This document shows positions 15,572-24,104 of a stretch of DNA of 64,000 bases, piece after piece. The notes beneath the pieces are model-generated. The model was not told the origin of the DNA and made no database searches. It worked only from the letters and a program-made list of their open reading frames with translations. A program made the translations under genes and the position numbers. This stretch comes from Microbispora triticiradicis (GTDB lineage: Bacteria > Actinomycetota > Actinomycetes > Streptosporangiales > Streptosporangiaceae): the NCBI GenBank assembly GCA_003260025.2, contig QFZU02000085.1:1-64000 (forward strand), in the 5' to 3' direction. Numbering within the stretch: position 1 is the stretch's first letter; each line of letters opens with the position of its first letter.

Positions 15572-16510
15572 ATGACCGTCGTCACCGACCGCGCCGCACC
15601 ACAGCCGAAGCCGGACTTCGAACCGCAGGACAAGAGCAAGGCCGACTTGGTTGTCTTCGCGATCGTCGTCGGCGCGCCGATCCTGGCGCTCTTCGCCGCG
15701 GTGCCATTCGCCTGGGGCTGGGGCCTGGGCTGGACGGACGTCGCGATCGCCGCGGTGTTCTACATCGTGTCCGGCCTGGGCGTCACCGTCGGATACCACC
15801 GCTACTTCACGCACGGATCGTTCAAGCCGAACCGGCCGCTGAAGATCGCCCTCGGCATCGCCGGCAGCCTCTCGCTGGAGATGTCCGTGCTCGACTGGGT
15901 GGCCGCCCACCGCAAGCACCACAAGTTCTCCGACAAGGAGGGCGACCCGCACTCGCCGTGGCGCTTCGGCCCCGGCTTCAAGTCCATGTGCAAGGGCCTG
16001 CTGTACGCCCACATCGGCTGGCTGTTCGAGTCCGAGCGGGTCAACCGCGCCAAGTACGCCCCGGACCTGATGAAGGACCCGGACGTGATGAAGCTGCACC
16101 GGGCCTTCCCGGCCCTGGCGATCACCTCCCTGCTGCTCCCGGCGATCCTGGGCGGCCTGATCACGTGGTCCTGGCAGGGCGCGGTGACCGCGTTCTTCTG
16201 GGGCACGGTCATCCGGATCGGCCTGCTGCACCACGTCACCTGGTCGATCAACTCCATCTGCCACGTCTTCGGCGAGGAGGTCTTCGAGTCGCGTGACAAG
16301 TCCCGCAACGTGTGGTGGCTGGCGATTCCCTCGTTCGGCGAGTCGTGGCACAACCTGCACCACTCGGACCCCACCTGCGCCCGGCACGGCGCGCTGAAGG
16401 GCCAGATCGACCTGAGCGCCGGCCTCATCCGCTGGTTCGAGAAGGCCGGCTGGGCCCGCGACGTGCGCTGGCCGACACCGGAGCGGCTGGCGGCGAAGCG
16501 CATTGCCTGA
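15572..16510 (+). CDS. Membrane acyl-CoA (delta-9 type) fatty-acid desaturase
   Basis: Di-iron membrane enzyme introducing a double bond into acyl chains, tuning membrane fluidity. 312 aa. It has the three histidine boxes of the stearoyl-CoA desaturase family: HRYFTH, HRKHHKFSD and ESWHNLHHSDP, separated by paired membrane segments (VVFAIVVGAPILALFAAVPF; VAIAAVFYIVSGLGVTV; ALAITSLLLPAILGGLI; VTAFFWGTVIRIGLL). ATG at 15572 follows tandem TetR-type operators. A TetR gene lies just downstream on the same strand, so a local feedback circuit sensing acyl-CoA is plausible. Confidence 0.9.
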   Translation: MTVVTDRAAPQPKPDFEPQDKSKADLVVFAIVVGAPILALFAAVPFAWGWGLGWTDVAIAAVFYIVSGLGVTVGYHRYFTHGSFKPNRPLKIALGIAGSLSLEMSVLDWVAAHRKHHKFSDKEGDPHSPWRFGPGFKSMCKGLLYAHIGWLFESERVNRAKYAPDLMKDPDVMKLHRAFPALAITSLLLPAILGGLITWSWQGAVTAFFWGTVIRIGLLHHVTWSINSICHVFGEEVFESRDKSRNVWWLAIPSFGESWHNLHHSDPTCARHGALKGQIDLSAGLIRWFEKAGWARDVRWPTPERLAAKRIA

Positions 16511-16581
16511 CGTTCCCGTCGGCGCGGATGGCGGGGCCGCTTTCGCACAGGCGGCGGCCCTGTCTCCCACCATCTCTCCCA

Positions 16582-16620
16582 TGACGTCCGCCGCGGTGAC
16601 GTCCGCCGCGGTGACGTCCG
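16582..16620 (+). repeat. Short tandem repeat upstream of the TetR gene
   Basis: A 15-bp unit (TGACGTCCGCCGCGG) is repeated about 2.6 times in tandem at 16582-16620 in the desaturase-TetR gap. Its function is unknown; it may be simple slippage or a binding array (GACGTC is palindromic). Confidence 0.45.
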
Positions 16621-16679
16621 CACCGGCGCCGCTCCCCTTATCCGTCCCGGGCCGGGTTCCGGCCGGGGCAACCGCCATC

Positions 16680-17696
16680 ATGGAACCTGTGACCGAGTCC
16701 TCCCGAACGCGAAGACGCATGACCGGCGCGGAGCGGCGCGAGCAGCTGATCCAGGTCGGCCGGGCCCTGTTCGCGGACAAGGGCTTCGACGGCACGTCGG
16801 TCGAGGAGATCGCGGCCAGCGCCAAGGTCTCCAAGCCTGTGGTGTACGAGCACTTCGGCGGCAAGGAAGGCATCTACGCCGTCGTGATCGACCGGGAGAT
16901 GCAGCGCCTGCTGAGCCTGGTCACCCAGGCGCTCTCCGCCTCGCACGCCCGCGTCAAGCTGGAGCGCGCCGCGCTCGCCCTCCTGCAGTACATCGAGGAG
17001 AGCAGCGAAGGCTTCCGCATCCTGGTCCGCGACTCCCACGCCGCGTCGGGGACGGGCACCTTCGCCAGCCTGATCAGCGACATCGCGAGCCAGGTCGAGG
17101 ACGTGCTCGCGGACGAGTTCAGGGAACGCGGCTACGACCCCAAGCTCGCGCCGATGTACGCGCAGATGCTCGTGGGGATGACCGCCCTCACCGGCCAGTG
17201 GTGGCTCGAGGTGCGCAGGCCCGCCCGCGAGGAGGTCGCCGCCCACCTGGTGAACCTGTCCTGGAACGGCCTGAAGGGCCTCGACGCCAACCCCGGGCTC
17301 ACCGGCGCGACCCGCGGGATGATCCTGACCCCCGCCGCCGAGACCCGTACGCCGCGGCCCACCGAGCGCGAGGCGAAGGAGCAGGAGAAGCTCCGCCGCG
17401 AGCAGGAGAAGGCCCGCGAACGCGAGCAGCGCGAACGCGCCAGGCAACTCGAACGCCGCCAGCGCGAACTGGAGAAGGCCAAGGAGCGCGAGCAGCGCGA
17501 GCGGTCCAGGGAGCTCGAACGGCAGCTCAAGGAGCAGGAGAAGCTCCGCCGCGAGCAGGAGAAGGCCCGCGAACGCGAGCAGCGCGAACGCGCCAAGGAG
17601 CTCGAACGCCGCCAGCGCGAGCTGGAGAAGGCCAAGGAACGCGAGCAGCGCGAGCGGTCCAGGGAGCTCGAACGGCAGCAGCCCGGGGAGATCTGA
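16680..17696 (+). CDS. TetR-family regulator with a duplicated charged coiled-coil tail
   Basis: 338 aa. The N-terminal TetR helix-turn-helix is clear ([18 protein letters not shown], then [21 protein letters not shown]), followed by an ordinary ligand-binding domain to about residue 215. Unusually, residues about 230-334 are an Arg/Glu/Lys/Gln heptad-like tail made of two 51-residue direct repeats ([20 protein letters not shown]...), encoded by a 153-bp tandem DNA duplication. Typical TetR proteins end near 200-220 aa. ATG at 16680 is chosen because it begins the conserved region; the longer in-frame extension is low complexity. Probably controls the upstream desaturase via the 15505-15537 operators; the tail may mediate oligomerisation or nucleic-acid contact (inference). 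Confidence 0.85.
   Translation: MEPVTESSRTRRRMTGAERREQLIQVGRALFADKGFDGTSVEEIAASAKVSKPVVYEHFGGKEGIYAVVIDREMQRLLSLVTQALSASHARVKLERAALALLQYIEESSEGFRILVRDSHAASGTGTFASLISDIASQVEDVLADEFRERGYDPKLAPMYAQMLVGMTALTGQWWLEVRRPAREEVAAHLVNLSWNGLKGLDANPGLTGATRGMILTPAAETRTPRPTEREAKEQEKLRREQEKAREREQRERARQLERRQRELEKAKEREQRERSRELERQLKEQEKLRREQEKAREREQRERAKELERRQRELEKAKEREQRERSRELERQQPGEI
17376..17681 (+). repeat. 153-bp tandem duplication inside the TetR gene
   Basis: Two direct copies, 17376-17528 and 17529-17681, each encoding 51 residues of charged coiled coil; the copies differ mainly at synonymous positions and a few residues (for example RARQLE versus RAKELE). The period is exactly 51 codons, keeping frame. 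Confidence 0.85.
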
Positions 17697-17770
17697 GGGG
17701 CGCCCCCGCGAGACGACCGGCGGGACGGCCGGTGACACGGCCGGCGGGGGTGAACCGGGCTGACGGTTTC

Positions 17771-17803
17771 GTTGCTGCGAAGTTAACGTTCTGTTCAACG
17801 TTA
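17771..17803 (+). promoter_or_regulatory. PHO-box-like triple 11-nt direct repeat upstream of ppk
   Basis: Three contiguous 11-nt units each start with GTT: GTTGCTGCGAA (17771-17781), GTTAACGTTCT (17782-17792), GTTCAACGTTA (17793-17803). In Streptomyces, PhoP binds 11-nt direct-repeat units with a GTTCA core, and ppk is a known phosphate-starvation target. The box ends 18 bp before the ppk ATG, overlapping the promoter. Confidence 0.6.
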
Positions 17804-17821
17804 TGGGGCATATTTCGTTAT

Positions 17822-19918
17822 ATGTCCGCCCAAAGCTCCCCCTCGCCTGAGCCGGAGGAGGCCGACCTCCCCGTGCCCGCCCCGCTGCCGAACGACCGGT
17901 TCCTCAATCGTGAGGAGAGCTGGCTCCAGTTCAACGAACGGGTCCTGGAGCTCGCGGAGGACCCCGCGGTGCCGCTGCTCGAACGGGTGCGGTTCCTCGC
18001 CATCTTCGCGAGCAACCTGGACGAGTTCTTCCGCGTACGGGTGGCCGGGCTGAAACGGCGGATGGCGACCGGGCTGCTGCTGCGGACGCCGGGCGGGCTC
18101 AAGCCGAGCGAGGCACTGACCCGGATCGCGTCGGTCGCCGACGACCTCGCCCGCAGGCACGCGGCGGTCTTCCACGACCGGATCTGCCCGGAGCTGGCCG
18201 AGCAGGGCATCGCGATCGTCCGCTGGGACGACCTCGCGAGGGAGGAGCGGACGGCGCTGCGCAAGCTCTTCCGCGAGCGGATCCGGCCGGTCCTGACACC
18301 GCTGGCCGTCGACCCCGCCCACCCCTTCCCGTACATCTCGGGGCTCTCGCTGAACCTGGCGGTCACCGTGCGCAACCCGGTGACGGGCCACACGGTGTTC
18401 GCACGGGTGAAGGTGCCCTCGCAGCTCCCCCGGTTCGTGACCGCCTCGCCGAACCGGTTCGTCCCGCTGGAGGACGTGATCGCGGCGCACCTGGGCGAGC
18501 TGTTCAAGGGCATGCAGATCGTGCAGCACCACGTCTTCCGGGTCACCAGGAACGAGGACCTGGAGGTCGACGAGGACGTCACCGAGAACCTGATGAAGGC
18601 GCTGGAGCGCGAGCTGCTGCGCCGCCGGTTCGGGCCGCCGGTGCGGCTGGAGGTCGAGGACACGATCACCCCCCAGGTGCTGGAACTGCTCGTGGACGAG
18701 CTGGGCGTGGCCGACAACGAGATCTACCGCCTGCCCGGACCGCTCGATCTGACCGGGCTGCACGCCATCGCCGACCTCGACCGCCCGGAGCTCCACTACC
18801 GGCCGTTCGTCCCGGCGGAGGCGATCAGCGCCGAGGACGACCTGTTCGTCACCCTGCGCGAGCGCGACATCCTCGTCCATCACCCGTACGACTCGTTCGC
18901 GACGAGCGTGCAGCGGTTCGTGGAGGACGCCGCGGCCGACCCGGACGTGCTGGCCATCAAGCAGACGCTCTACCGCACCAGCGGCGACTCGCCCATCGTC
19001 GACGCGCTGATCGACGCGGCAGAGGCGGGCAAGCAGGTCGTGGTCGTGGTGGAGATCAAGGCGCGGTTCGACGAGCACGCGAACATCTCCTGGGCCCGCA
19101 AGCTGGAGACGGCCGGGTGCCACGTGGTCTACGGCGTGCTCGGCCTCAAGACGCACTGCAAGCTCGCCATGGTGGTCCGCCAGGAGGCGGGCGGCGAACT
19201 GCGGCGCTACTGCCACATCGGCACGGGGAACTACAACCCGAAGACGGCCCGGCAGTACGAGGACTTCGGCCTGCTCACCGCCGACCCGCAGGTCGGCGAG
19301 GACGTGACCGACCTGTTCATCCACCTGACCGGCTACTCCCACCAGTCCGACTACCGCAGGCTGCTGGTCGCGCCGGACTCGCTGCGCCAAGGCCTGCTCG
19401 ACCGGATCGAGCAGGAGATCGCCCATCGCGCGGCCGGCCGCACGGCCCGCATCCGGATCAAGACGAACTCGATGGTGGACGAGCCGGTCATCGACGCGTT
19501 GTACCGCGCCTCGCAGGCGGGCGTGCCGGTGGACCTGTGGGTCCGCGGCATCTGCACGCTCCGGCCGGGTGTGCCGGGGTTGTCGGAGACCATCCGCGTA
19601 CGCAGCGTGCTCGGCCGGTTCCTCGAACACTCCCGTGTGTTCGAGTTCGGCGGAGGACGGCGGCCGGAGATCTGGATCGGCAGCGCCGACCTGATGCGCC
19701 GCAACCTGGACCGGCGGGTGGAGGCGCTGGTCAAGGTCAGCAGCCCGGAGCACCGGAGGTACCTCGCCCACCTGCTCGACCTGGCGTTCGAGGACACCAC
19801 CACCGCCTGGACGCTGCACTCCGACGGCAAGTGGCTGCGCCACCGGGGCGAGACCGACCTCCAGCACCACCTGATCGCGAGTCGCCGCTGGCGGACCGTG
19901 GACGACGGTGCCGAGTGA
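17822..19918 (+). CDS. ppk: Polyphosphate kinase 1
   Basis: Reversibly makes polyphosphate from ATP. 698 aa, normal for PPK1. Domains in order: N-terminal helical domain ([21 protein letters not shown]), head domain, then two phospholipase-D-like catalytic domains. [38 protein letters not shown] contains the autophosphorylated His region (KTHCK), and [22 protein letters not shown] follows. ATG at 17822 starts the typical acidic N-terminus. It overlaps by 4 bp with the downstream Nudix gene (GTGA), an arrangement also found in mycobacteria (ppk1-mutT1). Likely PhoP-controlled from the repeats at 17771-17803. Confidence 0.95.
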   Translation: MSAQSSPSPEPEEADLPVPAPLPNDRFLNREESWLQFNERVLELAEDPAVPLLERVRFLAIFASNLDEFFRVRVAGLKRRMATGLLLRTPGGLKPSEALTRIASVADDLARRHAAVFHDRICPELAEQGIAIVRWDDLAREERTALRKLFRERIRPVLTPLAVDPAHPFPYISGLSLNLAVTVRNPVTGHTVFARVKVPSQLPRFVTASPNRFVPLEDVIAAHLGELFKGMQIVQHHVFRVTRNEDLEVDEDVTENLMKALERELLRRRFGPPVRLEVEDTITPQVLELLVDELGVADNEIYRLPGPLDLTGLHAIADLDRPELHYRPFVPAEAISAEDDLFVTLRERDILVHHPYDSFATSVQRFVEDAAADPDVLAIKQTLYRTSGDSPIVDALIDAAEAGKQVVVVVEIKARFDEHANISWARKLETAGCHVVYGVLGLKTHCKLAMVVRQEAGGELRRYCHIGTGNYNPKTARQYEDFGLLTADPQVGEDVTDLFIHLTGYSHQSDYRRLLVAPDSLRQGLLDRIEQEIAHRAAGRTARIRIKTNSMVDEPVIDALYRASQAGVPVDLWVRGICTLRPGVPGLSETIRVRSVLGRFLEHSRVFEFGGGRRPEIWIGSADLMRRNLDRRVEALVKVSSPEHRRYLAHLLDLAFEDTTTAWTLHSDGKWLRHRGETDLQHHLIASRRWRTVDDGAE

Positions 19919-20820
19919 CGACGACGACCGGTGTGCTCAGGGAGGCCCGCGTGATCAGAGCGGCCGGCGCGGTCGTGTGGCGGGGCGAGGAGACCGATCC
20001 GGAGATCGCGCTCGTCCACCGGCCGGCGTACGACGACTGGAGCCTGCCCAAGGGCAAGCTCAGGCACGGCGAGCACGTGATCGCCGCGGCGCTGCGCGAG
20101 GTGCGGGAGGAGACCGGCCTCCGGGTCGTGCTCGGCCGCGCGCTCCCGCCCGTGCACTACCTGAAGGACGGCCGGCTCAAGCGGGTGGACTACTGGCTCG
20201 CCCGCGATCCCGGCGACGGGCGGGCGGCGGGCGGCGACGGCGAGGAGGTCGACGAGGTCGTCTGGCTGCCGATCGAGGAGGCGGCGCGGCGCCTCACCTA
20301 CGACTGGGACAGGCGCCTGCTGCGGGCCGTCGGCGCCGCGCCCCTCACGACCACCCCGTTGATCTTCCTGCGGCACGCTCTGGCGGGCTCGCGGCAGGAG
20401 TGGCAGGGCGACGACGACCATCGCCCGCTGGACGAGCGGGGTCTCGCCCAGGCCGAGGTCCTGGCCACGGTGCTCGGGGCGTACCGGCCGGAGCGGCTCG
20501 TGAGCTCGCACAGCAGGCGCTGCACGCAGACGATCGGGCCGTACGCGGAACGGCACGGCCTGGAGGTGCGCGGGGAGAAGGCGCTGTCGGAGAGCGGCTA
20601 CGACCCCCGGGAGGCGGAACGGCTGGTGCGCGATTCGCTCGCCGCGGCGGAGGCGGCGGTGCTGTGCAGCCACGGCAAGGTGCTGCCCGCACTGCTGGGC
20701 ACGGCGGGCGAGGCGCTGCACCGCACGCGGTCCGCCGACCTCGCCCTCGCCAAGGGGGGCTTCGCCGTCCTCCACCACACGGCCGGCCGGGCGGTCACGC
20801 TGGAGCGCTACGTCACCTGA
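19915..20820 (+). CDS. mutT1: Nudix hydrolase-histidine phosphatase fusion (MutT1-like)
   Basis: 301-aa two-domain enzyme like mycobacterial MutT1, which hydrolyses 8-oxo-(d)GTP and dinucleoside polyphosphates. Residues about 12-135 are Nudix with the box [23 protein letters not shown]. From about 145 on is a SixA/phosphoglycerate-mutase-like phosphatase with FLRHA (first catalytic His), [10 protein letters not shown] and CSHGKVLPA (second His). GTG at 19915 overlaps the ppk stop (GTGA), so translation is coupled. Neighbourhood with ppk and CYTH-CHAD suggests polyphosphate/nucleotide housekeeping. Confidence 0.9.
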   Translation: MTTTTGVLREARVIRAAGAVVWRGEETDPEIALVHRPAYDDWSLPKGKLRHGEHVIAAALREVREETGLRVVLGRALPPVHYLKDGRLKRVDYWLARDPGDGRAAGGDGEEVDEVVWLPIEEAARRLTYDWDRRLLRAVGAAPLTTTPLIFLRHALAGSRQEWQGDDDHRPLDERGLAQAEVLATVLGAYRPERLVSSHSRRCTQTIGPYAERHGLEVRGEKALSESGYDPREAERLVRDSLAAAEAAVLCSHGKVLPALLGTAGEALHRTRSADLALAKGGFAVLHHTAGRAVTLERYVT

Positions 20821-20832
20821 CCGGCCGGCGGA

Positions 20833-22293
20833 TCACCCGGTGACGGAGGCCCAGACGGCGGGGAACTCCTCGTGGGCGCGGGCCGCCTCGGCGCTCTCGA
20901 CGCCCGCGAGCACGCCGTAGGTGAAGGTGTCCTCCCCGGCCTCCCTCGCCCGGCCGGCCTCCTCCAGGAGCGTGTCCTGGGCGACCACGCCGTCCTGGTG
21001 GCGGCCGAGCACCTTCTGCACCTCCTTGGCCCGTTTGGCCGGCCCGGACAGGCCGGCCGCCTCCGCGGTGTAGCGGGCGCGCTTGGCGGCCTTGCGCACC
21101 TCGTGCATGGCCGTCTCGCGCTCCTCGCCCTCCTCCGCCCGGCGGGCCGCGTCGTAGGCGTCGGCCACCCGCCGCCAGTTCCGGTCCACGATCTTCGGCA
21201 GCGCCTTGCCCGCGTCCTTGCCCGCCGCCGCCGTCAGCGGCGGGTCGGCCGCCAGCGCGTCGAGGGCGTCGAGCAGCGCGAAGTAACGCTCGCCGCCGAG
21301 CGCGGCCCGGATGCGGTCGTACGCATCGTGTTCCCTGGCGAGCAGGTCGTCGCCCAGCCTGCGGCGCGCCTCGCCGGTGACGAGCCGGGGATCGAGCGCG
21401 TCGAGTCGGGCGGCGAAGCGCGCCCGGATGACCTCCAGGTCGCGGGCCTCGCCCAGCACCTCGCCGAGCCACTTCAGCTCCTCCTGCACGGATTCGGTCT
21501 CCACGACGATCCGCTTGAACGCCTTGAGCGCGCTGCGCAGCCGGCGGCAGGCCACCCGGGCCTGGTGCACGGCGTCCTCCCCGGCGAGCCGTACGCGCGG
21601 GTCCTGGGCGGCGAGCGCGGCGACCTGGGCGCGGAGGTATCCGACGACGACCTCGCCGACGGAGCCCGGCTCGGGCCGGGTGGCCGGGCGCGGCGCGGGC
21701 AGGCGGTCGCCGAGGACCCGGGCGAGCTTGCTCCCGCTGGCGGCGGGGACGGCGCCCGCCTTGCGCAGCCGCTTGCCCACCTTCTTGAGGATCTCGGAGT
21801 CGCCCTCCTTGATCTCGGCCTCGACCTCCCGCCAGCGCCGCACCACCGGCTCGTCGCCGAGGACGGTGCCCTTGACCTGGTCGTCGGCGACCTCCACGAG
21901 CGGAGTGTCCTCGGGTCCGAGCAGCAGCGCGATGGAACGGCGGGTCTCCAACTGGGCCACCGGCGCCAGCGGGGCGCCCCGCGTGTACGCGAGGACGAGG
22001 CTCGCCAGCTCGGCGGGGACGGTCTTCGCGCTGCGCGTGAGCGGCCGGGTGATCTCCTCGCGGGCGCCCGCGGCCTTGGGCAGCTTGAGGTGCCAGCCCT
22101 CGTCGTCCCCGCCGCGCCGGCGCCGCAGCGTGACGCCCCGGGCGGCCAGGCGCAGGTCGGCGGTGTCGAAGTAGACCGCGGTCAGGCGGTGTGACAGCGG
22201 CTCCGCCACCCGCGCGCACCCCGGCACTCCGCCCAGGTCGGGCAGGGTGAAGTCGTCCTGGACGTCGAACTTGTCCTCGATCTCAAGCGCCAC
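20833..22293 (-). CDS. CYTH-CHAD domain protein
   Basis: 486 aa. The N-terminal CYTH (triphosphate tunnel metalloenzyme) domain opens with the ExExK-like ALEIEDKF and contains alternating basic strands (VTLRRRRGGDDEGWHLKLPK). From about residue 190 a helical CHAD domain follows with conserved His/Arg/Lys (VHQARVACRRLRSALKAFK; MHEVRKAAKRARYTAEA). CYTH enzymes hydrolyse triphosphates and CHAD domains bind polyphosphate; the position facing ppk-mutT1 supports a role in polyphosphate metabolism. Convergent with mutT1, 12 bp apart. GTG start. Confidence 0.88.
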   Translation of the reverse strand: MALEIEDKFDVQDDFTLPDLGGVPGCARVAEPLSHRLTAVYFDTADLRLAARGVTLRRRRGGDDEGWHLKLPKAAGAREEITRPLTRSAKTVPAELASLVLAYTRGAPLAPVAQLETRRSIALLLGPEDTPLVEVADDQVKGTVLGDEPVVRRWREVEAEIKEGDSEILKKVGKRLRKAGAVPAASGSKLARVLGDRLPAPRPATRPEPGSVGEVVVGYLRAQVAALAAQDPRVRLAGEDAVHQARVACRRLRSALKAFKRIVVETESVQEELKWLGEVLGEARDLEVIRARFAARLDALDPRLVTGEARRRLGDDLLAREHDAYDRIRAALGGERYFALLDALDALAADPPLTAAAGKDAGKALPKIVDRNWRRVADAYDAARRAEEGEERETAMHEVRKAAKRARYTAEAAGLSGPAKRAKEVQKVLGRHQDGVVAQDTLLEEAGRAREAGEDTFTYGVLAGVESAEAARAHEEFPAVWASVTG

Positions 22294-22401
22294 CGTTCCC
22301 CCAAGTTCCTCCCGGTCGGGCCGTCATAGTGCCACGCCAAAATGAACAGCTTTACCCGCTTCGCTCGTCGGGGCGCCCCTCCGGATCGCTCGGGTGTGGC
22401 C

Positions 22402-23160
22402 TCACGAGTGGGCGACGGCGAAGATGCGGCGGAAGGGGAAGGGGGTGCCGTACGGACGGGGCGGGTAGGCCTCCCGCAGGGCGCGCGCGCAGTCGGCGAG
22501 GAAGGCGGCGTGCCGCTCGGGCGGCAGCCGGTCGAGCATCGGCCGCAGCGCCGTGCCCTTGATCCAGTTCAGCACCGGGTCCTCCCCCGGCAGGACGTGG
22601 ACATAGGTGGTCTCCCAGGCGTCCACCGTGAGGCCGAGACCGGCGAGCAGGTCGACGTACTCCTCGGGATCCCCCACCGTCGCGCCACGCGGCACGTCGC
22701 CCAGCTCCGCCCGCCAGGTCGTACGGCACAGCTCGCGCACGACGGCGTGGCTCGGCGCGTCGAAGTTGCCGGGCATCTGGAAGGCGAGCCACCCTTCCTC
22801 GGCGAGCCAGCCCCTCCACCGGGCCAGCAGGTCGCGGCGCTCGGGGAGCCACTGCAGGAGCGCGTTCGAGACGATCACGTCGACCGGCCGCGACGGACGC
22901 CAGTCCCGTACGTCGGCCACCTCGAAGTCGGGGCCCGGCGGCGCTTTGGCGATCATGGCGGGTGAGGCGTCCACGCCGTGGACCCGGGCGCCGGGCCAGC
23001 GAGCGAGGAGCGTCGCGGTGAGCTCCCCGGTGCCGCAGCCGAGGTCGACGACGTACTCGGGCGACCGGGCGCCCACCCGGCCGACGAGCTCGTGAAAGGG
23101 CCTTCCGCGTTCGGCCGCGTAACGCTCGTAGACCTCCGGGTCCCAGATGTCCGCAGGCAT
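22402..23160 (-). CDS. tam: Trans-aconitate 2-methyltransferase
   Basis: SAM-dependent class I methyltransferase that detoxifies trans-aconitate, an inhibitor of aconitase. 252 aa; MPADIWDPEVYERYAAERGRPFHEL is the characteristic Tam opening, EYVVDLGCGTGELTATL is SAM motif I, and DVIVSNALLQWLP follows. The ATG at 23160 has GGGAGG 5 nt upstream; reading further upstream would run through the regulatory palindromes. Divergent from a MarR regulator, as for tam/tamR of Streptomyces. Confidence 0.9.
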   Translation of the reverse strand: MPADIWDPEVYERYAAERGRPFHELVGRVGARSPEYVVDLGCGTGELTATLLARWPGARVHGVDASPAMIAKAPPGPDFEVADVRDWRPSRPVDVIVSNALLQWLPERRDLLARWRGWLAEEGWLAFQMPGNFDAPSHAVVRELCRTTWRAELGDVPRGATVGDPEEYVDLLAGLGLTVDAWETTYVHVLPGEDPVLNWIKGTALRPMLDRLPPERHAAFLADCARALREAYPPRPYGTPFPFRRIFAVAHS

Positions 23161-23173
23161 GCCCACCTCCCAA

Positions 23174-23227
23174 TATCTTGATGTCAAGATAACTCGATAT
23201 CGCGTGAGATATCTCGATGTCAAGAAA
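23174..23227. promoter_or_regulatory. Double MarR-type operator between tam and tamR
   Basis: Perfect 18-bp palindrome TATCTTGATGTCAAGATA (23174-23191) and an imperfect copy TATCTCGATGTCAAGAAA (23210-23227), centres 36 bp apart, in the 82-bp divergent gap. The left copy covers the tam leader, the right the MarR gene leader, consistent with joint repression. Between them is a further TCGATATCG dyad. Confidence 0.8.
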
Positions 23228-23242
23228 AGCTAGACTCGGCCC

Positions 23243-23779
23243 ATGACCTTCTCGAGGCCCGCCGAGGACGAGGTGGACCGGCTGGTCGCGGCCTGGAAGC
23301 AGGAGCGCCCGGACCTGGACGTGGCACCGCTTGAGGTGCTCAGCCGGGTCTCCCGCCTGAGCCGGCATCTTGAGCGTGAGCGCCGGGCCGCCTTCGCCTC
23401 CCACGACATCGAGTCGTGGGAGTTCGACGTGCTGACGGCGCTGCGCCGCTCCGGCGAGCCGTACGAGCTGAGCCCGGGCGCGCTGCTGCGCGCCACCCTG
23501 GTGACGTCGGGCACCATGACGAACCGCATCGACCGGCTCGCCGCCGCCGGGCTGGTCACCCGGCGCCCCGATCCCGAGGACCGGCGCGGCGTGCTGGTGC
23601 GGCTCACCCGCGCCGGCATGGACCGGGTGGACGCCGCCTTCGCCGACCTGCTGCGGCGGGAACGCGAACTGCTGGCCGGCCTCGACCAGCACGAGCAGCA
23701 GGCCCTCGCCCGGCTGCTGCGCACGCTCCTCGTGCCCTTCGACGCCCCCTCCGACGCGCTCGACAACGGGCTCCGGTAG
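23243..23779 (+). CDS. tamR: MarR-family regulator (TamR-like)
   Basis: 178-aa winged-helix regulator: N-terminal helix (EVDRLVAAWKQERPDLD), WEFDVLTALRRSG, recognition region PGALLRATLVTSGTMTNRIDRLAAAGLVTRRPDPEDRRGVLVRLT with the wing, and a C-terminal dimer helix. It is divergent from tam and flanked by two TCTTGATGTCAAGA-type sites. In Streptomyces TamR controls tam and aconitase-related genes in response to citrate-type ligands; the same role is inferred from position. Confidence 0.85.
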   Translation: MTFSRPAEDEVDRLVAAWKQERPDLDVAPLEVLSRVSRLSRHLERERRAAFASHDIESWEFDVLTALRRSGEPYELSPGALLRATLVTSGTMTNRIDRLAAAGLVTRRPDPEDRRGVLVRLTRAGMDRVDAAFADLLRRERELLAGLDQHEQQALARLLRTLLVPFDAPSDALDNGLR

Positions 23780-23853
23780 GCGGCACCGTTCCTCTCGGTG
23801 CCGACACGGCAATCTCGGACGGGTCTTCAGCGATCACCGGTTTCGTCACCCAG

Positions 23854-23869
23854 TGTGATGTTCGTCACA
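23854..23869. promoter_or_regulatory. CRP-type site upstream of paralogue 1
   Basis: TGTGATGTTCGTCACA, a perfect match to TGTGA-N6-TCACA recognised by CRP proteins including actinobacterial ones. It lies 236 bp upstream of the TTG start at 24105. Paralogues 2 and 3 have equivalent perfect sites at 252 and 235 bp. Confidence 0.7.
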
Positions 23870-24062
23870 TCAATTACTGGACCGGTCCATCACCGAGCGT
23901 GATCAGCGAGCGGATCCACCCGTCATGATCAGCGGAAACGACCACGCCAGAGCCCTTCGGACACCGGCGCGACGCCGGGGCGCCCGCAATCTGGTCACCT
24001 GAAATACCCCCTTTCCCAGCATTCTCTCAGATACCTTTCAATTTCGTTCCTTTACTGACGCT

Positions 24063-24083
24063 TGGGGCGCAGGTGACGCCTCA
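24063..24083 (+). promoter_or_regulatory. Conserved 5' leader hairpin, paralogue 1
   Basis: TGGGGCGC (24063-24070), loop AGGTG, ACGCCTCA (24076-24083): seven pairs including one G-U, one end mismatch. It is followed by the shared ACGACAGACCAGGGAG ribosome-binding segment. The same structure precedes paralogues 2 and 3. Confidence 0.6.
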
Positions 24084-24104
24084 CGACAGACCAGGGAGTT
24101 TCTC

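Larger units (their letters stand above)
23780..24104 (+). promoter_or_regulatory. Regulatory region of secreted protease-like gene 1
   Basis: 325 bp with no gene. Contents: a CRP-type palindrome TGTGA-N6-TCACA (23854-23869); the element ATGATCAGCGGAAAC (23935-23949), shared with paralogue 3; a weak -10-like GATACC (24030-24035); and the conserved leader hairpin 24063-24083. Spacing of these elements is nearly the same in all three paralogues. Confidence 0.65.

Noticed and set aside
23161..23223. N-terminal extension of tam through the divergent region
   Set aside because: It would translate the two operator palindromes (TSRYLTRYRVILTSRYW); the conserved Tam start with GGGAGG is at 23160.
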